NCBI RefSeq assembly: GCF_964199755.1
Contig: NC_133903.1
Location: 4,357,001 to 4,421,000, forward strand
Length of the DNA: 64,000 nt
From: Larus michahellis
Taxonomy: Eukaryota; Chordata; Aves; Charadriiformes; Laridae
Direction of reading: 5' to 3'
Of the stretch, positions 46,911 through 58,900 are shown piece by piece. Under the pieces are notes generated by a model. The model had not been told where the DNA came from and did not search any database. It saw nothing but the letters and a program-made list of their open reading frames with translations. The first letter of the stretch is position 1, and the number at the start of each line of letters is the position of its first letter. A program made the position numbers and the translations under genes.

Positions 46911-49900
46911 CTGGGAGCAAGCAGGGAGGTAGGGCTCAGTGGTGGCCGTGGTGTCCCTGCCCTTTTCCTACCATTCCATCAAGGTCAGAAGCATGGTCCC
47001 AGCTGCAGGGTGCAGGCAGGACCCTGGCTCTGCTTTCTGCTGCACCCTCCCCTCCAGCAAGGCAGCGGGGGCCCAGCAGCCCGGCTTTGCTGGGAGGGTT
47101 TCAACCCAATGGAGCCCAGGCAAGAGGTCTGCTGGAGATGCACGTGGTATCTGCTGGGCACCCAAAGGACTTGCAAAACCAAGCCAGGCCACATCGTATT
47201 TGGGCATGGCTTTATCCATCACACACCCTGGACTCCGCCAACCCACCAGAGACAAACTAGCCCCACTGGGAATTGTCCCTCGCGCTGAGCCCACGTGCTT
47301 TCCAGCAGTGGCTTACCATGGAGAGAATGACCAAGGCAGGGAAGAAGCCCATGATAACGTAGCACACCAGCTCCACCAGCTTGTACCTGCAACGGATAGA
47401 GAAGCTGCTTGGAGGCAGGTACAGAGGGAGCATTGAGTTTTATGTGTGTAATGTCCACTGCCATGCTATAGGAAAAGGGAAGGAGGTGCCATCACGGCGG
47501 GTCCCATGTCCTCATGTGCGAGCCACACCACAGCGGTGGGGTGGCACCCTTCTCCAGGGGTGATGGACCCCCACCTTGGCTTAGGGAGCTGCGAGCTCAG
47601 GGCCAGGCGCTTGGGGCTTCAGGGAGCCATCTGGGGCCTTTTGCTTTCTATTTGGTGCCACCATGTGGAAGAAGCAACTCATGGCAGCACTCCTTGCTCC
47701 CACGTCTCTTGTCCCGCATCCCTCCTCCCACATCCCTGCCACCAAAGCTTCTAAAACCAGGGTGCGGATGGGGAAGAATGTGGTCCAAGGAAGTTCTCCA
47801 CTGTCAGTTGACCAGGAGGCTTCCCAGGGACCCTGTACCCATCTAGCTAGCTACCTCCATTCTTCTTGCTCTCCCCTGCAGCTCAACTATTGTCAGGGCA
47901 TTAAGAGGAGCTGGCAGAGCTGAGCTGGGCTCTGCGAGACCCACCATCGCGGGGCCAGGAAAAGGCACTCACCGTTCATGGAAGAAGAAAACATACACGG
48001 TCCCGATGGATGCCATGATCCAGATGATCCAGCGCATGTGGGAGGCCCAGGGACCCAACTCCCGCAGGTTCAGCCTGCAAGAGCCAGGTCTGCAGTGAGG
48101 TGGGTCTAGGGCAGCACCCCGGTCCTGGCTGCGGGCAGCGAGGTGCCAGGGAAATGCTGCCTTCACCCCCATGGCTGTCCCACCAAAAGGTCCTCCCAAC
48201 TTGTCACTTCAACTTAAAGGGGTTGAAATCTATAGGATAGGAAAGTTTTGTGAAAAGGGGTAGGGTACAGCCTCCAGCAGAGCCAAAGCCGGAGAGGGAA
48301 ACCTTATTTGTTGGAGCTGGGCTGATTTTCTCCCCTCTAGTGGGGCCAAGCAACAGCTCCCACCCACCGGTAACTCACCAGGGAGCGTATGATGCCGCGA
48401 TGAAGAAGTAGATCACCATCCTGTCGAACATGTGCAAGCAGTGCTCCACAGTCCTGCGGGACAGACAGCCAGACGGGTCACAGCCTGCGGCACCGGGGGC
48501 CTCCGGACCCTCTCCCCCTTCCCGAGCCCCAGGCAATCAGGGCTGGTACCTGAGGTGCCTCTTCTTCCAGGAGATGGTGTGGAAGATGGTGGAGACGATG
48601 AAGAGGCTGGACAAGCCCAAGCCATAGATCCAGGCTGAGATGGTTTCCCACTGGTCGTCGGAGAGGATGTAGAGGATGGAGCTGCCAAGGATGCTGGGAA
48701 GGATCCAGAACTGGAAGGGAGATGCAAACCTGGTTTTGACTTCTGGGTTTCCATGGAGCAGCTACAATACAGTCTCTGCTTTTCCTTTTAGGTGTTTCTT
48801 TGGCTTCTGCTCAAAGCTACCACCCATAAGGGGCAGACGGGCCACCCACACCAGCCAGGAGGGTCTCTCCCTGCGTGGTGCAGCTCCAAAATAGCTTCTC
48901 CAGGTGGAGACAGGGAGGAGGAGGAAGGCACAAGGAGGATGGCTACCTCCGAGTCATCTCCCAGGGCTTGGAGTGAGAGCTGCCAGCTCCTGAGGGAAAC
49001 CCTGATGTGGGGAGCGCTTGCTCCTGCCACCACGTAGGCAGCCCCATAGGGCACCTGTCACCATTCCTGCTGTGAAAAACACTCCATTTTCAGGGAGCTT
49101 TGCAAAGTATTCCTGCTCCACTAAGCTCACGGCTGGCTTCCCCAGGGACAAGGGACCACGGTGAGTGAGAGCGAGGGAGATGCACACCAGCTTCCCAGGG
49201 CAGAAGGAGGGAGAGCATCCCTGCTCCCCGGCAGCACCTGGGGCACATCTGCCTCATCACAGCCCCGAGACCCTCAGGAGCTGCTCCAGGGCTGAACACA
49301 GACATTTTCAGGTGTTCCTTGAGGTTCCTCAGGGGATCCCCAGAGACCTGAGCACCATCCTCCCTCACCCTGGGACAGAGACAGGGACTCACTGCGTGGG
49401 TGGCACAGTTTGCCGCGTGCTCGTACTCCGTCGGCTGGTACCTGCAGTTGGACGGGACACGGTGATTCATAAACCTGCAGCGAGAAGGACGGGGAGAAAC
49501 ACGCTCAGGGGATGGGGTTTGGGGGAAAGCCTTTTGGGAGGGGTCTGCACAGGGACACCCACCAGCCCCAGCGTGGAGCCCCACCTCAGCTTTGCTCCAG
49601 CTGCCCCTGCAGAAGTGACCCCACACTGGGGACAGCTTGTCCGTCTGGCTGGCCCCAAATGCCAGGACCCCAGGTCTTGTTCAGCTACGGCTCAGGCTGA
49701 AGGCGCTTGGAGACCAGAGGGCAGGAGCCAGCTCTGCCTGCTGCTGCGGGCAGGAGAGGGCAGTGGTGGGAAGGATGCAGGGGAAGCTGCTGCAAGGATG
49801 GATCGATAAGGTATGGAGCATCTCCCGACCTGTCCCAGCATGGGGCACAGGTGACAGTCAGCAGCATGTCTGCCTGCCTGCTCTTGTGACACCGGCACCT

Positions 49901-52900
49901 CACACCACCTTCATGTCACAGGCGGAAAAACTCAGACACCACGTAACGACACGATCTAATTACAGCCCATCCGCCCCAGAGAAAAGGGACCAGCACAGCC
50001 CTGGCAGTGGAGAAGGCGGCATGTGGCTGCGCGTCCATGACCCATCCAGTGGTGACACCCTCATGTCACAGCAGCGTGCCCGGCTCCGACAAGGGTATCC
50101 CCATGATGCCTTTGGTTTCTGGGTACCACCTGCAGCTCCCCCCTACCCACAAGGGCCACGTGTGGTGCCAGTGGAAACCCCACCGCGCTCCCTTGGAAAC
50201 CTGTAACTTTATTTCTGTTTCTCTTGGTCTGAGGTATCAGCTTGCTCTTGGCGTTTGGAGGAACGTATCGATTTCCCCTGTCGGATCAACACACAGCAAT
50301 AAAAAATAGTGTCAGGCTTGGCTAGTCCACTGCTTGGTACGTGACACGGTATTAAGAGGCAAATTAAATGTGCATCCGTGGTAACAGGTTGGAGCAAAGC
50401 CTTGCTCAGCATCCTCTTCTGGCAGGGCCCGGCAGCGGAGGCTTAGCAAAAGGAAATAAGGAACAGGCAAGGAGATAGCGATCCTTCCCTGCCTGCTCCT
50501 GGTAATCAGGGGTTTAAAGACCTTTTCTGCTGCGGCTCAGGTCAGGGCGGCCGAGCCGAGCGGGCGCCGGTGGGGCTGCCTGGCAGGACCTGGGCTAATT
50601 GCTTTCTGACCCTGTTTGCTCTCGGCTCCGGCACCATCTGCAGCGCGTTTCACAGCTCAGCGGCGCCCGGCGAGGGGGCTCGGGGGCCGGCAGGACCTTG
50701 CTGCTGGGCGCAGGGTGACCCCTCGGCTCGGGGCACAGCGAAAGGCACCAAAAGTCCCCTCTCCCCGTCCCTGAGCCACCCACGCCCGCATGTACTCCTC
50801 TGCCATCTCCTGCCTGCTCAGCCCCACCGCCTGAGTCACTCCCTGCTATTAAAAGTGAGCCAGGATGGATTAAATATCTCAAAGAACACGGGTTTGAGCA
50901 TGGGGGGGAGCGTGGCCGCAGCAGGCTCGGGCATGCGAGGCGTTCCCCAGCAGGCTGCGGTGACAACCCACGCAGGGACCCTGTCCCCAGCCCTGCCCTG
51001 GCGCTGCGGGAAGAAGCGTGGTCATTATGACCCAAAAATGTCGTGAATTAAGAGGGGGAAGTGGAGGGGATTAAGCTCCTACCACTCTGCAAATCGAGGA
51101 CCCATGCTGGGTAAATCAGGGCTTAGCAAGGCTGCATGGCAGGGAAGCAGCCCGGCATCCCGGGGGACACGGCTGTGCCCGGCGTGCCATTGCCTCCATC
51201 CCAGGTGGTACCAGGGATGCCCTCCCCATCCCACCGCTCCGGCCACGAGGGCTGGCCAGGCTCCCCGCGCCGGAGCCATGTCCCCCTGGCAGGAGGACAT
51301 TACTGTCCCCAGCGTTGCCAGGAGACTGTCCCCAGCTCCCCTTTGCTTTCTGCTTTCCTTTCTTTTCCCTTTTAATAATAAGGCAGCAGGGGGGGGTGGG
51401 AAGGCCAGACATCCCTCGTGACGTCGCGGTTGCTGAGGAAACATGCACAAGGCCTTTTCCTTTAATTTATTTGTTTTAACAAAGCCCTGCACCGTCTCCC
51501 CTCTGTTCTGGCGGTTGCTGTTCAGAGCAGTAACAGGGAGCAGCGACGGGGCCGGTTCCCACAGCCCCCCCACGGGGACCGAGGGGCACCTGGACCCTTT
51601 GGGAAGGGATCTCTGGGGTGCAAACATCCCCCCTAGCTCTGGTACAGGGATGGAGAGGCCAGGAAGGGCCACCCCTGCCATCCCTGCGGGATGAGGTCAA
51701 ACAGCATGCGTGTCCCTGAAGCCCAAAGCGGTGGCACGCTGCAAACACCTGCTTTTCCCACAGGGAGAAATAGTCTTGAGGAGGATCTTTCTTTTTTTTG
51801 ACCTGGGGAGAGATTGCTCTTGTTTTCCTGCCCTGCTTTCCATTAAGCATCACCCTGTGAAGGACGGGAAATAGAGCATCGTGAATGCGGGACCTGGCTG
51901 CAAAGTGCTGGGCCAGCCTGGGCACAGCCGGGCCCTCCCGGAGCGGCCAGCGTTGCAGTTTGGGGCTAGTTGGGCACACTTTGGTGCTCAGGAGAAGAGC
52001 TGTGCAAACAAGCATGGGAGCAGCCGGAGTTTGCGCTTCTCCTGGCAGGGCAGGACGAGTCCCTGGCTGCCCTGCAGCATCTTGCTCCCCAGAGAGGCCG
52101 TTTCCCCACCTTCTCTTCTCTCCTGGGACTGCATCTCCCTCCCAGACCACCCTGGGATGGCAAGCATCCATCCAGCTCACGTCGTCGTGGGTGTGGGACA
52201 GGACATGGGGAGCCCTGCATCATTCCCAGCCTGCAGAAAGTTGCCATACCGGTGAGCAAAACCAAGCTCAAACCTGAGCTGCAGCCCGGACAGATGGATG
52301 GACACGCTTGGAGAGGGCACCCACCACTCTCATTAGAGCTAATGAAAGCCCAGAGCAGCCGAGAGCCCCAGGGGTGGCTGCGGCGTGATTCCCAGCCGCG
52401 GCTCTCTGCGACTGGGGTCGGGAGAAGGGGAATTGCTGGCAGCCAGGCAGAGCTCTGGGGTTTTTCAATGCAAGAAAATAAGGAGAAGAAGAGAAACACC
52501 TCCCCAGACTGAGATCTGATCCCTGCAACAAGTCTCCTTGACTTCAGCCCGGCCGGCTGAATGCACGATCATCGCCAGCTCCGTGTCATTGCACCCATAT
52601 GCCTGGGGACACGCTGGCGGTGTCCCTGGGGTGGGAGGAGACGACAATGGCTTGTCCCCAACAGCCTCCAGCGTATGCTGCCACCTGCCCAGGGACCCAG
52701 GGAAGCTGCAGTGATGTGTCTCGCTCGACAGGGCCGGTCCGGGAAGCCGCGGGCAGGTGATGACACACCGTCTGGGTGCTGCAAGGCATTTTAGCAGGTG
52801 CTTTGGGATTGCAAAGCCCAAGAGACACAGAAAAGTTCAAAACCTGCACGGTAGCAACACGAGCACGTTCATTTTCTAAGGATGCTGCATGGGAAGCAGA

Positions 52901-55900
52901 GACCCGCGGGGCTCCCGAGCAACTTTTTCTCTCAGTCCCATTCCTGGCAGACGCTGGTCACACCGGCTGTATGAAGATGGGCGTCCGAGCAGGGGTTATT
53001 CACTGCAGCCCCGGGCTTTTTGCCTGCCCGGCTTGTGCCTGCTTCTCCCTGGCCCCTTTCCCAGGGAGGGAGACTGAAAAGGGCCAGTGCAGCAGGCTCC
53101 GGCCGGGGAAACAAAGAGCCCCTTGTCCCAGGCAGCCGAGGCAAAGTGCAGAGCTGCCTTCCCAGGCTTGTTCCTTTCTCCTTCTCTTTCTCCCACTCTG
53201 GTTTGTTTTTTGGTTGGGTTTTTTTTTTTTTTTTTTTTGTGGCTTTGGGGTGGTTTTTTTTGAGTTTTTCAAAGACTTTTATCCAAGAACAAAGTTCTGA
53301 CCTCAAAAATCAGGCAGACCTGCCTGGCTCTTGCTTTGCCAGGGTGGGGGAGAAGAAGGGGATTAAATTACATTATTCCTCGGGATGGCTCATGTGTGAG
53401 CGTTGGAGCATCCGAGCTCTTCTGAGGGCACCAAGGCAAGGTGCATTGGCCACTCCATGGGCACCACGCACTCACACGGGCAGAGCTGTGGGACACTTTG
53501 CAGGAATGCTGTCCCCTACATACACCGGGGGGGGGGGGGGGAACAGCCCCAATGGAGACCCAGGCCAGGGTGCCATTTGGAAAAGGTGGGGTTTAGTCCT
53601 GCCTTCGACACTGACTCTCTGGCCAGCCTCTGCCACATCACTTCATCTCCCTCTCCAAGTGAGGATGATATTTTTGACATCCTTTAGGCAAGCTGGTGGA
53701 AGGATAACATGGGGAGGGTGTAAAATCACCACTGAAACACGGACGGGGAGGTGCGAGCTGGGGGATTGCCTCTACTGCCATTGAGCAGCTCATCCCTGCT
53801 CTTGCAAGAAGCCGGTCCAACACCTGACACCCCCAACCCTGCTATAAACCAGGCTATATACATGACACATGGCTGTGTATCTGCGCATCGCTGAGGCCGT
53901 GGCCACGGCTGTGACACTTGAAGAGTCACCACGTCCCCTTCACCACCCGTGAAACACTAAATGCTGGAGCCGTGTTGTGGCACTGTGGGGACGAAGGAGC
54001 AGCCGGCGTATTCAGGGTTGCTCCCAGGTGATGTGAATCTCCCCAGACCAGCTGATCTCTACAGGTTTCACCTGTGAACAGCTTATAAAAGGGCTGGGCT
54101 TGCTCAGCATCTGGCCTCATGTTGTTGGAGACAGGGTGCTGGTTTGCTGTGCATCCACTCTCCTGCCCAGGGAGCTGGGTTGTTTCCAGGCTGTGTTCCC
54201 TGCTGGGCGGCTTCCTGGAGATTTGGCTGCAAAATCAGAAGATTTCCCCTTGTGACTGGGTGCCACAGCTGGCTTTTAAGTAACAGAGGAGCTGTTGAAG
54301 GATTGTATCCTGATGGTGGCCTCTTGTCACAGAGGAAAGATAAGGTTCAGCCTCGAGGAGAAAAAGGCTTGAGGGAGACATTATCACCATGTTCCAGTGT
54401 TTAAAGGGTGGTTACAAAGGAGATGGAGACTCCCTTTTTACAAGGAGTCACGAGGAGAAGGCAAGGGGTAATGGATACAAATTACTCCTGGCGAGATTCC
54501 AATTGGACACAAAAGGAAAATTTTTCACCACGAGAACAATCACCCATTGGAATAATCTCCCCAGGGAAGTGGTGGATTCCGCATCATTGGACACTTCTAA
54601 GATTCAGCTGTACAGGTCATGGGCCACCTTCTCTGGACCGTGCTTTTGCCAAGAAAGGTTGGACCAGACGATCCTGAGGTTCCTTCCAACCTGGACTTCT
54701 ACAACAGAGATAGTTGGATGCTGACCAGCGGTGGTGGTAAGTCCTGCTGGGGCCCTTTGGGTTGTCCCTTGGCAGAGCAAGTGTTGTGATGCCCGAAGTG
54801 ACGGTGACAGAGCAGATGTGTCCCTGCAGGGCAGACTGGCCCCAGATGCCTCTACGGTGCGTGCTCTGGGTTTGCCCTAATGAGCCCTGTGGCTGCATGC
54901 CCAGTGCAGATGCCAGGGCTTGGTCCCCAGGCTTGTGCTCACGTGTGAGCGGCTGCGGACGCACCCCTGTAAGCTGGGGCTTGGCGTGTGCTCAGCTTCT
55001 GACCCGTAATCCGGTAATGCTCCAGCTGCAGCCCCTGCTAAGAGGCTTCATCCCCTTGAGCTCCTCCGCGGCTCCTAATTAGCTCAGTCCCAGGGAGCTG
55101 CGTGTGACGGTGTGCTGCAGGGCCCCGAGCGCTTATGGGACAGGATGCCAGGATGCAGGAGACAGATCAGGACCACAGAGATGTGCTCAGCCACCCCCAC
55201 CCCCCATCCCCCCTCCTCAAGTGCAGGACAAATTCTGCAACTCCATGATGTGGGAAAGGCTCAGCAGCCCTCCTCTCTCTCCCCATGGTTGCAGCTCCTC
55301 GTGCGGAGCCCCCAGACTCTGCAGTACTATAAAGTTGCTTTATCCAGCCCAGGAGCACAGGAGAAATCCAGCTTTTCCTTCCTACCCGTTGACACGGGAG
55401 AATTTGCCACTGGGAAGCAGAGATGCGAAGGCTCAGGCTGATGCTGCCCAGCGTTGCCATCTGCAGAGCCACCCACACCGGCATGTGTACGGCTGCGCGG
55501 CACCCCGTTAGGAGCTCAAACCTCTATTTCCATGCCTGTTCCTCAGCGCTTGCATGCTCCTACGCGAACATATGGCACTCCTGGTTTGGAAAGCTGAGCC
55601 GTGCGTGCTGTAAACTCGCGGGTCGGCTCCCTGGGCTGGGGAGAAGGGACAGCCAGGAGAAGCCTGCTCCGTGGGATACTCCTTTGACTCCAGTCCATCC
55701 CACGTGAGAAGCAGCAAGATGGCACGGCATTTTCTTTTGTGCTGCTTCCTGGCACCGTGCAAAGAGCTGGCAGCTTGGGTGGGGAGAGACCGAGGCAGCA
55801 AACTGAAGGGCTTTTCAACTAAACCAGCATCTCTCAACCTTTCTTATGGGTAAATTAGCGGATCACCAGATTTCTGGAGTAACCTGCCCAGAAGGCGCTG

Positions 55901-58900
55901 GTGCAAGCCTTGCTTCCACAAAGGAAGTCAAAAGGGGCTGCAGATGGAGTGCCCGTTTATCACCTCTGATTACCCTCCTCCCAGTGTCGCTTGCTCCCAG
56001 CACTCTGACATGTGGAAACACCCTGGGCTGGCTGTAGACCATCCCCTGGCACTATATAGCCTGCACGCCATGAGAAATGCTAAACAAGTCCGCTTGCTGG
56101 CTTAGAGATGCTCCTGGATGGGGACTGTGTGCTCAGCCATGTCGATGCTCTACCTGCCCTGAGCTGCAGGCACAGATGTCCCCTGTGAAGGGACAGGGAA
56201 GACCCCAGCATATCCTGCTGCCACAGCAGTGGGTACACGAGGGGCTGAGGCTGGCGGGGGGAGGCAATATGCTGCTGTTATTTCCCCAAACACACCAGGG
56301 ACCACACCAAGGGTATGCCCAATTCCTGTTCTTTGCTCCTCACCCTAGCAGAGATGAAGCACGGGAGGGTCCAAGCCAGGCTGGGTGCAGGCATGGACCA
56401 TTTCTGCACCCATGAGAGCCTATATATATCTAGCAGGGCTTGGATGGTGGGTGGAAACTCAGCAGGTCATTCCCAGCAGGGTTACAACTGTCCGCGTTCC
56501 CATCCTCTCTGCAGGGATATTTGTTTTTCTGTCCAGCAGGATCTCTGCTCTTTATGTAGACGGTATCTCAAACTCTTCCAAGGCAATTCATGACCCTGCA
56601 ACTACAGCAGAGCTGTTTGTTTATTCACAACAGATGGGATTGGTGAGTGTTTCCCAAATTACTTTCTGAGCTGGGACTTCTTGTTTCATTTGGTACTCGT
56701 GAGACCTCCAACAACAGCTGATTAGTCACAAAATGACTCTGATGTCCCAGGTGTTTTGTGAATGTTAGGAGGACTGTTTCCAGAACTGAAAATTCTTTAT
56801 TATTCACTATTTGCCTCTTTGGAAAGTCATTGTGCGTGTTCCTCACTGCCTTGCCTGCATTGGCCTGAGCACAGAAGTTAGTGGGATAAGTCCTGAGCTG
56901 GCTCTGCCGGCTTAAACTCTGGGACAGCCTCAGGTGGGCAGGACTGAGCACAACCCTCTGCCTGCTGGCAGAGGATTTGGGCAGTTTTGGGGGCTGGAGC
57001 CTTCCCAGTCTCTGACCCCAGCTGCCACCAGCTCTTTGGAGACCCAGCTTCTGCCGTGACATTATGGGAGCAGGTCATGGTTTCTCAGGTCCATAAGGTT
57101 TCCCTATAGCATTCCCTGAGAGACAGAGAGAGCCTGGCCCTCACTGGGGATTCCTGGATGCTACTGAAGTACAAATGATACCTGTAAATTCAGCAAATGC
57201 CTCTGGACAATGAATGCACAGGAGGAATGTTAGGCGTTTCACCAGCCAGGCGAGTGGATACCAGGATTTCAATTAGTATCATTACCAACAGAGAGCAGGG
57301 CTGCGTCTGCTGCTGCGGTACCAGCCAGTGCTGCTGAGCACAGCAGAGGAGGGAAACTCCTTGCCCCTGACCTGCTGATCTCTCGCTGCACAAAATCCTT
57401 TCCTCGGCAGCAGCCGAGGCACAGCCCGGACTGTGAACTTGAACAGGATCACAGACGTGGACCCAAACTCTCCTGAAGGTCAGTGCGGCTCAGCCCAGCT
57501 AAGCGGCACCTGAAGCAAACACCGGGAGCATGATGCTTGTAGTTCCATGCTATCGTGAGAAGTTGTAGTGTATCACATCGAGCCCATCGGACTCTGGATT
57601 TTCACTGCATGAAAATGTTGAGGTTCAATTTCACCTGGAGAACCCCGAAGGGGCTCCTGTGCACGTGTTTGGTCGTATCTCCTCGGCCTTGCTCAGCCCC
57701 TGCTCTGGCCGTCCATCCCCTTGCAGCATCTCTCTGGGCACCCAACCTCCTTTTGCAGCTGCAGCCAAGCACCCTGCAAGAGCAATGAACTGAAAGAACA
57801 GTTGTGCTCTTTTCCCTTCCCTTCCATAGGAGTTCTAGCTGGTTCGCATGGCTTTGTCCAGCTGTGGAGCTGGGTGCGTGGGAAGGGAGGCGGAGGGGAA
57901 GACGAGCCTGGGAGCAATCCTGGCAGAGCCCTGTTTCTCGCATCCACTGACCTGCCGCGCTGGGCAGTGGCTTGAATTTCTCGTGCATCGTGTTGGCCGC
58001 TTCCTCATGAAGCTGGCCATAGTGAGCTGTGCCAAGGAATCACATCAGGCTGATATCCAACACCAGCTGAAGGAGGGAAAAGACCATCAGGCATCCGCTT
58101 CCCGGGCGGCCAAAAGACTATTCTTCCCCCAAAAGCATGGCACTTGGCTTGCCAACTGCTGTGTGTCTCCAGTGTGGTGATCCCCCACCTCAGCCTGTCC
58201 TGCTGGGTCCCCCGACTCTCCCAAAGGAAGGAAAGGGGCAGTATGAGGGGAAAACCCCATGACAAAAGATGGCAGTTCATCAACTCTGAGTACTTATTGC
58301 CTTCCAAATACCCGGCTCCAATGATAACTGCACCCTGGGCTTCTGAACCTACATGAGATTAATCCTACCAGTGCTATTTTAAGAGGCTATCTGAATCAAA
58401 CTGGCCCCACAGAGCAACCAGTATGGAATTGGTCACTGACATCAGGTGATCTTGGTTTTCCCTAGGTATTTTGGGGGCCTCCACATCTCTTGGAGGCACT
58501 GCCATTTGCAGAAAGGGAATCTGCTCAGCTGGGGGCAGCCTGGCAGGTCTTGCTGGGGATGGTGGGATGGGGATGGTGTTTGCATGGTGAGGAGCCCCAG
58601 CCTCTCGAGCAGCTCCGAGCTGCAATGTCAATGCTGAAAGCGTTTCCCTTCTCTCTGCTTCGTCTCACGTGGGCTGTGGGGGAAGCAGAGCTCTTGGAAA
58701 GCATCTCGGTGTGTGTGGGAGCAGGTGAGGGCTGCTCGTGCTTTCATCGCAAAGCAAAGAGGGACCAGATCTCCCCAGTGCGGTAGCTCTGCTCAGGCTG
58801 TCAGCCTGGCATTGCTTTTGTTGCGTGTGGGGTCTGAGCACCCCAATGTTTCCTCTCACTCCTGTTCCTGCTGGTTCTCCTCTCCATCTCTTGCCTGGAG

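Noticed and set aside
54389..54724. Open frame of 111 codons on +
   Set aside because: It lies inside the CR1 3' region, which is not part of the CR1 coding sequence at this point; chance frame in a repeat.
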